A DNA stretch of 64,000 nucleotides. Origin: Polyporus tsugae (lineage: Eukaryota > Basidiomycota > Agaricomycetes > Polyporales > Polyporaceae). The stretch is taken from contig JAHRBS010000014.1 in the NCBI GenBank assembly GCA_024305745.1, positions 2,425,501-2,489,500 on the forward strand. Direction: 5' to 3'. A program made the translations under genes and the position numbers. Within the stretch, counting starts at the first letter, position 1; every line of letters begins with the position of its first letter. Shown one piece after another: positions 23,116 to 33,849 of this stretch. Under the pieces are notes generated by a model that saw nothing but the letters and a program-made list of their open reading frames with translations, searched no databases and was not told the origin of the DNA.

Positions 23116-25226
23116 ATGACTGGTATCCCAGAGCTCAACCCACAGGATGTTGGGACCCCAGCCCCTGTATCGTCGCGAATTCCTCCAGAGGAACACACGT
23201 ATGATTATATCGTCATCGGAGGTCAGCTCCTGCATCGAATATGCTCTCTATTTCTGTCCATGCTGACCCACTTCTCGCAGGAGGAACCTCGGGCTGTGTT
23301 GTCGCTTCCAGGTTGAGCGAAGACCCCAGTGTATCGGTGCTGGTCATTGAGCGTGGGCCTGTGGCAGACACCTGGACCTCTCGCGTGCCCCTCCTGTCAT
23401 CCAACATCCTCAGCAAGGATACCCCTATGCGCATGTGGTGGTCCCAACCGCTGCGCAACGCAGACGACCGTTTCGTACAGGTCATGACCGCTGAGGCGCT
23501 TGGTGGTGTTTCCCGCATCAATGGGCTGCTGTACACTCGAGGTTGGCTATACGGTTTACGCCATCCTCGTACAAGGCTGATCGCTACCTTGACAGGCGCG
23601 CCTGGAGATTACAATCACTGGAAGGCTCTTGGAAACGCAGGGTGGGGCTACGAAGATCTAGAACCATACTTCGTTAAGTCCGAGACGACGTACAGTCATC
23701 CAGTGTCGCAATTCCGTGGGCATGGTGGTATGTATCTCTCCCAAGCACCGCTTTGATATATCGCTGACCTGCTTTCCATAGGTGTGTGGAAAAATCAGGT
23801 TTCCTCAGATCCATACCATACGAATGAATAGTGAGTCCTGCCCGAATCTGTCCGCATCGGGTGCCACTCACATCGTATTCCGATTAGCATCCTCCGTGCT
23901 TTGCGCAAGGTCGGAATAAATGAAACTTCAGACCTCAATTCCCCATCTGCGCTGGCTGCGTGCACCGGGCCCACCGATCACATCGTCGACAAAAGCGCTG
24001 ATCGGGACTCGACGTATCGCGCGTTTCTCTCTCCCCAACTCACCCAACGGAGAAAGTCGCATCTCAAGATCTGTACAAACGCTCTCGTGACACGGATAGA
24101 ACTTATGGAGTCGGGAAATGATGTTCGCGCCACCGGGGTACTTTTCGAGGCCAACGATTCTCGACAAGCGATGTATCGATACTATGCTAAGGCTCGACGG
24201 GAGGTCATCCTGTGCGCTGGCGCCTTTGCGTCGCCCCAAATCCTCATGCTTAGGTATTTCCATTTTTTTTCGTCGCATTGCCGCCTGTTCTGACTACATT
24301 CCAGTGGTCTGGGTCCGAAAGAGCATTTGCGCGAGAAGGGGATCCCCATCGTCCGTGACATGCCTGCCGTCGGAAGCCATCTGGTGTGTATCGGTTTCAA
24401 CCATCCCTGGGTATTCGTATGCTCATCTCGCGATCGCACATAGCAAGACCATGTCGGACTTCCGGTCATGTTCCAAGTCCCAATGCGGGACTCCATACAT
24501 CAACTCCAGACGAACCCCCTCAAGGCTACCATCGAGCTTGGAAAATACGTCATTGCTGGACGCGGTCTCTTCTCGCATCCATTAGAGCTCAGGTCGACGT
24601 TCGTACCGACACGTCTCCTCGACAAGGACAGTTCACTCGTGACTAATGATCCCCGCGACCTGGACGCGTCCATTCCCGAGAACCGCCCGGACATCGAATT
24701 CATGCACATCCCGAGCAACGTTTCGGACGTTGACCTCCCGGGAAAGGGCATCTTCACGCTGAACACCGTCCTCATCCGCCCCAAGTCGGAGGGTACAGTA
24801 CGCTTGCAGACAAGCAACCCGAGGGCGCGACCGGAGATCGAACTCGGCTTCTTCGGTGCTCCAGAAGACATCCTCTCGCTGCGCAAGGGCGTGCGTCTGG
24901 CGATGCGGCTGGCGGACGATGTCGTCAAGCAGGGTTATCCGCTCAAGGATCTGCTCGTGCCGGGCGGAACGACAGACGATGACATCGACAGATTCATCCG
25001 TGCAAACGCTGGGACATCATACCACTACACGTCGAGCTGTCGCATGGGCTCGGATACCCATGGGGCGCGACAGAGCGTCGTCGACACGGAGCTGAAAGTG
25101 CACGGGGTGCAGGGCCTCCGTGTCTGCGATGCTTCCGTGTTTCCGGAGATCATTGGATCCCACACTATGGCACCGGCGGTGGTTGTGGCGGAGAAGTGTG
25201 CGGCCATGTTACGAGGTCACATCTGA
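23116..25226 (+). CDS. GMC-family flavin oxidoreductase, copy 2
   Basis: This is a tandem paralogue of the gene at 20354, with the same intron layout. ATG 23116 begins MTGIPELNPQDVG. TYDYIVIGG joins GTSGCVVASRLSED (FAD-binding), then AEALGGVSRIN, PGDYNHWKALGNAGWGYEDLEPYF, GVWKNQ, ALRKVGINETSDLNSP, ARREVILCAGAFASPQILMLSGLGP, DHVGLPVMF and PENRPDIEFM. The catalytic blocks are HYTSSCRMG and EIIGSHTMAP. TGA is at 25224-25226. The signature position GEALGG reads AEALGG, a mild change. There is no signal peptide. The two copies are clearly diverged but collinear, indicating an older tandem duplication with both copies kept. Substrate unknown. Confidence 0.87.
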
Positions 25227-26587
25227 GAATGTGGCTCGGCGGAGGCACTGAGAGACGAGTTACATATGTCATCGGATGTTAACAGGCAGGCGTTCAGTAG
25301 GACACTTGCCATACATTTCTGCGTAGACATTGAGGTTGCGAACCAACATTGACTACATCCACCGGAGCAACTGTGGCTGGATACCACCTTTTGCTCTATT
25401 CACAGACTACGTACTATGGTAAAGGATTGCTCCGAATTCTTGTCCCACAATCTGCAGCCATACCCCTGCCGTGTGTAAGCGGACTTGAAAGATGCCAAAA
25501 TCTTTCCCACCTCCCTCCCCCTATTTATTTTATTCACGACGAAAATGACTTCTTCACGAAGCTTGTTTCCTCTCACCAGAAATTCGAGAAGTCTGTCGAG
25601 CGTTGAAAATGCGATGCAGTCGTACGACGACCCGACTGGCCTGAACTTTTCCTAAGGCTCTGCAGCTGTGTGAGCAGACGATCCCCTTGTGCCACATCCT
25701 TAATCAAAACCGCGACATATAGTCCTGAAAGCGTGGTTTGGCGGTGCTCTTCCTGGGAAGCGTGTTTCATGTACTACCGTGGCGCCTTCAACAAGCCCTT
25801 GGGCCTAGGACTACTTATGGCACCATCATCCTCGAAGTCACGTCGGACGCCCTTGCCTTCTCCTCCAGCTGCGTTGATATCTGACATCCTTCTCCCACTG
25901 TCCATGACGGGTGCCATCTAGCTGCTATCCTCGGGACACCTGCCAACAGATGAACCGCCGTCAATTGCCCCTCCCCGTCAGATGTCACTGAAAATCATAG
26001 AAATCTAACCAGCCATCGCTGGGGTGTGGGAGCAAACTTCCGTGGAGAGCACGGGCTCATGCTGGCCTGTGAGACGTTTGATCGGTAGGCGAAGCCTGAG
26101 GCCTTTGTGGATCACTGGGCTGGCACCAGTAGACCCTCTGAAGGTTCAAACTATACCTCGAGAATTCACCAGATAGGCAATTAGTGGAGTCAGTTAGTAG
26201 TGTGCGGCCGACTCGAGATTGAACAAGGCGCTGCCTGAGTTCAAGCCCAAGTTAATCATGTCTAATGATCACACAAGGGGGGAAAGTGACAGGGTGAACC
26301 TCATGATCAGATTAAGGTTAAATGATGGATTCGGAAAGTCGGAAAGACTTACTACGGCTGCTACTACATCTGATTTTGTCAGCCGCCGAACGTAAGGTTG
26401 CCTGAAATCTGTGGTTCCTAGGTTGTAGCGATTAACAACGCAATGCATACGATGGTCGCTGAGTTCTGGATCGCCATCACTTCTCTTGATGCCTCCTCTC
26501 GGACATGTCGGACATTCAACAGCACATACTAAAGTGTTCTGCCAGTGAATTATGTGAACCTATCCCCGTCTTACCTGTACTACGTCA
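25227..26587. other. intergenic region
   Basis: These 1.36 kb follow the GMC pair and precede the first seven-helix gene. Short frames on both strands (for example 25573-25770 on minus) show no domain. Sequence is AT-richer than the genes. No repeat of note was seen. Confidence 0.5.
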
Positions 26588-27815
26588 ATGAACTCTACCG
26601 CATCCCAAGCAATCCCATCCTTACCTCCGGGCTTAGTCCCCCTTCCCCTCGTGCAGGAAGAGCTGAAGTGGTTACTCCTGGAGACTATCTACTCGGCGTT
26701 CCTCGTTCCCATTGCACTCGTCCTTTTCTTTTGGTCCACGCCACAGCTCCGACGACGGCCGATATTCCTTCTCAATGTGTGCGCTCTCACCCTTGGCATC
26801 GGGCAAGGCATCATTGGCATCTCTAATTCCGTAAGGATATTCTACCAACTAACGTGTCACCTATGGACGACTCATACTTTGACCCTCGCATAAACCCAGG
26901 TCAACGCTTTACTCCTAAACCTATCAGCGACACCGAGGGCAGCCATCGCCTCCGTCTACCTATTCACTCTCGTCCCACTGTGCGTCCAAGGAATACTCAT
27001 CCTCCGGGTTCTCGCAGCATATCCACCGAGGACCTTGCCATACTCCCGTGTATTCGCCATCTACGGGCCTATCCTTCTCTTCAAGCTGGCACGTGTGGCG
27101 AACGTGATCTACATGATATTTCGCCTCCAGCAGGTGATCCACGACGCAGGCGGGCTGAGTAGCAACTCGGTCTTCACGGTGTCCCAGGCGGTGTGGTCCT
27201 TGCCAAGTGCGAAAGCGGAGTGGTTTCTGCAGCTGTTCGACGACATGTACGAGTTCGATTTTGATTACATCCGAGTCATCCTGTAACTTCCCTTACCACT
27301 CTCGCAGGTATGTGTCCACGCTCTTTATTTTGCGGCTCCGACAAGGAACGAGCATGCAGCCAAACATAGAAAGGCTGCACACAAGCTCGTCGCGGCAGGG
27401 TACGTTCCTGAGTTGGTCCTCCAGTTAGCCGTGAGCCGAGGTTGATGATGCTCGAATGCCAGGCACGTACTTCGAACGCCTCAAAACGCTGTTCTGGATC
27501 GCCGTCTTCAACTTCGTCTTCCCGGTCATTTTCAACGTCGTGCTCATTATCCTCGCCTTCCGCGACGCCAACTTCCTGGAGGGGAGCTATATCCTGTACA
27601 CCAACAACTACGTCGAGATCATCGGAGTCCTCCTTGCCACCATCTGGGCCACGGGAACGCAAGATGGGGGGAAGGGAGACAGCTCGGTGACCAATCGGCT
27701 CGGGTATAACCAGAGCGAAGCGTCGTACACAACCCACGTCGCGCTGCAAAGTGTGGCAAATAGCGGCCAACTGCACTGGCAGCCGGCCAAGATCGCATCA
27801 GGCACGGAGTGTTAG
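26588..27815 (+). CDS. seven-helix receptor-like membrane protein A
   Basis: This is a putative seven-transmembrane protein of a fungal family I cannot name with confidence; the topology is GPCR-like. ATG 26588 starts a polar, Pro-containing N-terminus without a signal peptide. The helices are about LLETIYSAFLVPIALVLFFW, PIFLLNVCALTLGIGQGIIG, VYLFTLVPLCVQGILILRV, FAIYGPILLFKLARVANVIY, WFLQLFDDMYVSTLFILRL, LFWIAVFNFVFPVIFNVVL and YVEIIGVLLATIWAT. A short cytoplasmic-type tail ends at TAG 27813-27815. Three GT..AG introns fit: from about 26832, from 27247 and from 27401. Loop motifs shared with the paralogues at 29966 and 48891 are STPxLRRRP after helix 1, LRVLAAYPP after helix 3 and RLKTLFWI before helix 6. 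Ligand and G-protein coupling are unknown. Confidence 0.7.
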
Positions 27816-29965
27816 TGGCGCTGGTCACCATAGCGTCATGAACGAGTTATTAGGATACAAACATTTCCAAACAGTTTTCGGGGGACAGGACAGCCACAGC
27901 CCGTGCTTCGGGAGTGCACTCCCTGTATTTGTGCCGCACGATTGGAAAAGATTCAGAGGAGCGCACCTCCGCCAGTCCAAGACTCGGACATGCACCACTT
28001 GGAGTTACACATGTTCCATCTCCTGTCGACGTCAAGGAGCGAGGCTCCGGTATTATGAACCACGGCGCGGAGACTCGCACGAGGGGAATCCTCAGTTGCC
28101 TGGAAAGGCTGCGTCGAAGTCGTAGCGAACCTAGTGACGGCTCGGTCAGCGAAAACGGCGGCAGGCTGAACGTGGCGACTCACCCCGTCCTGTCCGACCT
28201 TGAACGAGTCTGTGCCGGCGGATGGGTATTCTTGGTCTGCCGAGGATGACGTGATGATGTGCACATTCCTAGGGGACGACTGCTCTCGCGCGCAGTCGAC
28301 GCGTTGGACGATGGAGGCCGAGCGAAGGGGGATCGAGCGTGGGGGCAGGGACCGAGGTCGGAGAGCCGAGCCGGTGCAGACAGCATGAGGGAAGGATTAA
28401 GCGTGGTCGGAAAGGTGACCGAGGGGATACTATGAGGGAGTAGACGGACCTGGCTGTCTTTGTCTGTATGCAAGCCTGATCTGCGAAGGTGCGCGAGCGC
28501 CGGAGCGAGGGGCTTGCTCTGAACCTAACTTAATTCCGTGTGGCGAGCGTTGAGTAGAACGACGAGTCAGCGATGTGTACTCACCTCTCCAGCGAGGTCC
28601 AACGTCCATTGTATTGTGCAATATGTGTCGTATAGGCCCCCCCCCCCCCCCCCATCGTAGCGTGGATGACCGGGAGATCCTGCATGATGTCGTGTTCCAA
28701 AAACCGGTTGCGCGGAAGCGAGGCTAGCCGCAATTGAGCGCTCAGCCGCAGACTATGTGGCCCGGGCGGGCCGACTAAATGGATCATTCAAGCGCCCACA
28801 GTGAGCTGGACGGCGGCCGGTGGCCTGAGACTTGAGTCCCACCATCAGGGCATTATCCAACGGCCATGAGTACTGCATTAATTGTTCGATGCTAAATCCC
28901 TGTGGATCTTGACAAACTGTGAGTCCATGCCCTCTTGTCTTGTGTCACATATCATATTCACTTCGGGGCTGGACACAAGCTGGAAACATTGCGATGGCCT
29001 GGGGCCAACTCTGAACCGGCGGCGGTGAAGGTGGGTCCGAATCCAACTCACGTCCCTTGATGACAACATCGCTAAACCGCGTAATAGCCAGTGTCCTTCG
29101 TGTATGTAGAAGTGAGTCCCACCCCATCTGTTTGGATCAATGATAACTTATTGTATTTGTCTGGCGGGCCACGTTGCTCAGTCCTGCCAGTGCTGGCAAA
29201 TACTACACCCGCTGTCCAACTTTGAAATCGGACCCGGGCCCATATTCAATTCGCCACTGCACTCTACTCCCCCCTCGACATAGATGACATTTCGGATGCC
29301 TATGAGATGTGGCGGCTGTGCCATATACCGGACTCTGCGCGCGGTGGCCCAGAGGCCACCTGTACTGGTGCGCACCTTTCAGCTGCTACATCCCCTAACC
29401 ATGCAGACGCGTCGTACCTCCACGCGAATCTACTCGTCGTTCCGATACATTTGGGGATTGCTGTGGCCGCCCTCCGCGTTTCCGATAGAGTTTCTGATTC
29501 CCCTTCGCTATCTTCCACAATCCAAGACGTTCCCTGGCTGCATGGAGACACAGAACCGCCTTCCTTGATGAGCACCTCTTGGCGGGTGCGGTGAGTGTGC
29601 GCTCCGCTGCTCCTCCCCGACCATTGCTCACTCGTTGGCTCGTGTGCACGCACATCGACCGACATCTGTTGGTCGTCCAGGCGCACATCGGTGACGACCA
29701 CGGTGCCCGACACCCACCTCCCCGGTGTGTTGTTTTCCCGACTGTTTGCATCGGTCGTCGATCCTCCGGCCGATGTCGCCTTCCATATGCGAGGACAGAG
29801 GTTGCATGGTTGCATGATTGCAGCCGATAGGATGCCCTTGTGGTAGCCGTCCGGAACTGCGCCTATTCCCGCCAGACGCGTCCGGTGTGCGCGACGCCGG
29901 GTCGTCCTATAAGGTACTGGGGACGTTCTCCTCGTTCCTGCAGCAACAGCCCCTGGCATCGAGAC
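27816..29965. other. intergenic region with a poly-C tract
   Basis: These 2.15 kb lie between the two tandem seven-helix genes. Open frames here (such as 29300-29959 on minus) lack domains and are probably chance frames in GC-rich DNA. The region includes the C17 run at 28637-28653. No relic of a further receptor copy was recognised. Confidence 0.4.
28637..28653. repeat. C17 homopolymer
   Basis: A run of 17 cytosines on the plus strand in intergenic DNA. It is likely length-variable and prone to sequencing error. Confidence 0.9.
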
Positions 29966-31240
29966 ATGCCCTCCGCCTCCGCCGCCGCCGCCGTGTTCGC
30001 CCCGCCGCCGCCGCCGCCGCCGGGCCTGAACTACGTCGCGGCGCTGGACCCTTCGATCAAGTTCCTACTCATTGGAACCGCCTGTTCCGCCACGCTCATT
30101 CCTCTGGCCGTCGTCCTCTTCTTCTTCTCGAACTCCGGCATCCGTCGACAGCCCGTGTTCATCCTTAACGTTTTAATGATTGCCCTGGGCCTCGCGGAAG
30201 GCGCAATCAATATTTTTAACCAGGTCCGTCCCCGTTATGCCCGACCTGACCTTGGGCCCTAACTTAATAAACACTTATATAGACTCGGTCAATACTCGCG
30301 AAACCCGTTCCAGTGGGGTTCTCCGTCGCCTTCGCGTGCTTGGAAGTCCTCGTCCCGATGGTCGCAGATGCGGTGTTGCTCGTGCGGGTCGCCACCGTAT
30401 ACCACCCCAGCCGAATGCCCTCCTGGGTGTGTGTAGCAGGAATCTACGTGCCTATGGCGGCGATCAAGATCGCGCGCACGATCGTCGAGATCGTGTTCAT
30501 CGTGCAGTGGACACGGGCGATCATGCACCACGGGCACGACAACCTCCTCATAGCAGGCCAGGAGGCTTGGGATGCCCCGTACCCCAAGGCTACCTGGATT
30601 TTGCAGCTCGTCGACTCGACGTACGTCCCGTCCTCTCTCTCCTGATGATACCTCGCTCTGACGCCGCTCCAGTTATGCGTCCATCTTGTTTCTCCTTCCC
30701 TTGAAGAAGCAGGGGCGCCACCGTCCCAATCTCAGTATACCAGGTGTCAGTAACGACACCAACATCTCAGAAGCCACCAAGAGTCAGTGCTCCCTCCCGG
30801 GTTGTGTCAGCAATTGCTCACGGCCGTGTGCTGTGACCATAGACTCGTACCACGACCGGCTGAAGACGCTCTTCTGGATCTCCGCCTCCAACTTCGTCTT
30901 CCCCGCCGTGCTCGACCTCGTGCTGCTCGCCGTCGCCTTCCGCGACCCGAGTTTCCTGGACGGCGCGTACGTCCTCATGGTCAGCAACTACGTCGACATC
31001 GTCGGCGTCCTGCTCGCGACGATATGGTCGACGAGCACCAAGCCCCCGGACGCGCCGCCCGGATTCACCGCCTCGGGTGCGGCCATGGACGACTTCCGCA
31101 CGGCGCGCTCGCGGAGGAACTCGCCGAGCTTCGCGGTCGTCACCATCGAGGAGGGGCCCGTAGATGAGCGCGAGGACGGTTCTATCCCGATGACGGTGTT
31201 GAAGTCCAGCACTACACCCTCCGAGGTCACCCAGGTCTAG
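29966..31240 (+). CDS. seven-helix receptor-like membrane protein B
   Basis: This is a paralogue of the protein at 26588. ATG 29966 begins a low-complexity head encoded by GCC/CCG triplets (poly-Ala then poly-Pro) and then LNYVAALDPS. The seven helices fall at similar spacing: FLLIGTACSATLIPLAVVLFF, VFILNVLMIALGLAEGAIN, AFACLEVLVPMVADAVLLVRV, VCVAGIYVPMAAIKIARTIVE, WILQLVDSTYASILFLL, LFWISASNFVFPAVLDLVLLA and YVDIVGVLLATIWST. A Ser/Thr-rich tail of about 70 residues ends at TAG 31238-31240. Three introns are needed: after about 30221, 30620 and near 30740-30840. The loop between helices 5 and 6 is poorly defined. The tail is longer than that of protein A and could be a phosphorylation target. 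Function unknown. Confidence 0.7.
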
Positions 31241-33849
31241 GAGTCGGACTGTCTGCTCACCGCCCCCCTCGCCGTGACGTCTCGCAAGCCCAAGCATGTT
31301 TTCCTCGGATGATATCTCCACAGTCACTACCGCACACATTGCTACGGTGGGCCCGATATCGGGCCCTTTGGACACAAGACGCCATTTTTCCATCCCGTTC
31401 TGCGCATCTGCAATGGTCATACCCCCGCAACCGCAACCGCAACATCCACTACATGTATGTATCCGCATACCTCACAGCTGTCTGTAGCATAGTTACCTCC
31501 ACTCATAGTCACCCTTGCGTCTTCTTGTCACATCTACTGTACACACAACTGGGCTAGTACAGTATAATGCCGCAATGCCGCACCTCGAGCTTCGCCGCTT
31601 ATCCTCCATCCTCCCCTCTGAGCTCTCGATGCACGCATGTAGAGGTAGAGGTATATAGGTTAAGTTCTGTGAGTGTCAGGAGCATGCGATATGACGGTGC
31701 GAAAAGCAACATTTGACCGAGTACTACTGGTCCCGACGTTTTCATGCATGACGCGGGACGGGACAGTGACCGGCACCCTTGGCCATCCGCAGGGGTGCCG
31801 CTGCGGCTCTCCACGCTCTGAGTATAGCAAGGCCACGCTTAAGCCTCGAGGCGCACCACCCCAGCAGGATGGTACAAATTTTACTGGGGCCATAGAATAG
31901 GTTAAGCTTAGGGTTTTCGAAGACGTCGTAGCCTCAGCGTTCAGGAACGTTGACCGCGCCGCTGACTGCACCTTCCGTCGACGGCGCACATCGGATATCT
32001 CGTCTCCCTCCTTTCATAGACAATATAGTATATGTACGCATCCCGAGCAGTCGAGACTTGGGGAGAGAGGGAGTACTGAGGTACCGCGCACAGCATGTCC
32101 CGTCCACATGCACAGTACACGAGCCCGTTCTCGCCCATCCCGGACGCGAAGGAAGATGAAGTTAAGCTTTAGTCACCTCATGCCTCCCCCCGCCGCCCCC
32201 CCTCGAAGATCTCCCGAGGAGTCCGCCTCGCGGGACGCTCGGTGCCAATCGAGGCGAACAGGCAGCTGGTGCGGTGCGGTCGAACACACACCTGGAGAGA
32301 ACGATCGGAAAACCTTCAGCTCTGACAGCTTCTCGAGTCTCCGGCACAGCGGTGGCGGCGCGAGCGCGAAGTTCGAACCACACATCGTTCACAATCTGCC
32401 AGATGTGGGCCGCACAGCACGTTCCTCCAAGTCGGGTACTATTCGGGCTGCTGCAGATGATATCGAGGCCCTGCTGCTCTTGCTACCGGTGGCTACCGCA
32501 CTTCGTCACCGCAGCCAGTGCCCGTGCCCAGCCGGAAGCCAGGACAGGAGGCACGCGAACCCAGTCGTGCCTGGGTCCGTGCGCCCTGCGCGCCGAAACC
32601 TCGCCAACACGCCGCACCTTCTCCAGCTTCGACGTCCGTCCTCGTCTTCTCCTCATTCCGATGTGGACCTTTCTTCTGCTTCCGCTTTCACGCGAGAGGT
32701 CTGATAGGGGGCGGTAGTGCGGCGAGAATGCGAGTGCGAGACGTGTACGATAGGGCTTGCGAGATATAGAACTCCTGTCAAAATCCAAAAAAATGAACGG
32801 AGGAATGCAAGGAATGGATATGGAAGTGCGCAGCACACACGTCCCCCGCCTCCGGCAAGCAGCCGTCCTCCCGAGCGAATCCCGTTCGCCCGTTCGCCCG
32901 CTTTCGAACCGATCCGAGAAGACGTGGTTGGCGGCGATGACCGCTGTAGCCCTGTACAGTACGGAGATGAACGAACATGCGGCTGAGCAAAGGTCGCATC
33001 TCCAGACGGACGAACAACACAGCCGAAAGGTCCAGCAGATGGCCCCCTGGGGCCAGGGCAGACACCACAGTGGCGGGACTCATGGCAGACCGAGATAGAG
33101 TACGACAGGGTGGCGACGCACCAAATGGGGCGGCGCAAGGTGAGACGAGAAGGACCGTTCGAACGTTCGTCTGCCAATGGACGATGAGATGCGCCGTGTC
33201 GTCGTCCATCCAGATTCTAGCGCAACAGCGACCGGCGGTCCAGGCTCGCGACCAGGGCTTCCCGCGTCAGATATCACGCAAGGTATCACAGAGAAGTCGA
33301 AGGCAGCAGAATGGAGGACACGAGCTGTACGCGAATAGGTCGCCAGGACACAGAAGAGAACAGAGTTGGGAGATGAGATTCCTACCAAAGTCGCGGTCGG
33401 AGCTCCGAAGAAGCCAGAAAATGGAAACAAGCGTTCGGCGCTCGGCGCCCAGAGTCGAGACCAGATGCCGGAGGTTCGATTCGGTTCGCAGTGCGATTGT
33501 GGCCTGGTCCAGCTCACAACGGCGTAGTCAATCCAGATGTTGCGACTCAAAACGCGTCAGAACAGAGCGACGGGTTGACAACAAGAGTGGTATTATATCA
33601 CATGTACGGGCGACACGGGTGCATAATCGAAACCTCATCCACGAGGAAAACATCGGCAGACGTAAACGATAATAGCGCGAGGACAGGCCAAAGATACGCA
33701 AGACATGCGAGTCGTGAAAGCGTGAGGCGCAGCGAGCGACGAACAAAACGAGACGAAACGAGACACTAGACGTTCCAAGAATCCAGAACAGAGTCGCCGA
33801 GACCAGCAGGCAATATTCGGTAGACGGTAGGCGGAGGGAAGGCTCACAA
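31241..33849. other. gene-poor interval
   Basis: These 2.6 kb lie between seven-helix gene B and GMC gene 3. From about 32,700 to 33,790 the plus strand is purine-rich, which keeps several frames open by chance, but none shows a domain or codon pattern I trust. No RNA gene or clear repeat was recognised. Confidence 0.4.

Noticed and set aside
29300..29959. A 219-codon minus-strand frame upstream of seven-helix gene B
   Set aside because: It is low in recognisable structure, overlaps competing frames on both strands, and has no similarity to other genes in the window.
32700..33790. Long overlapping frames on both strands suggesting an extra gene
   Set aside because: The stretch is strongly purine-biased on plus, which removes stops by chance. 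No domain, splice chain or codon pattern supports a gene.
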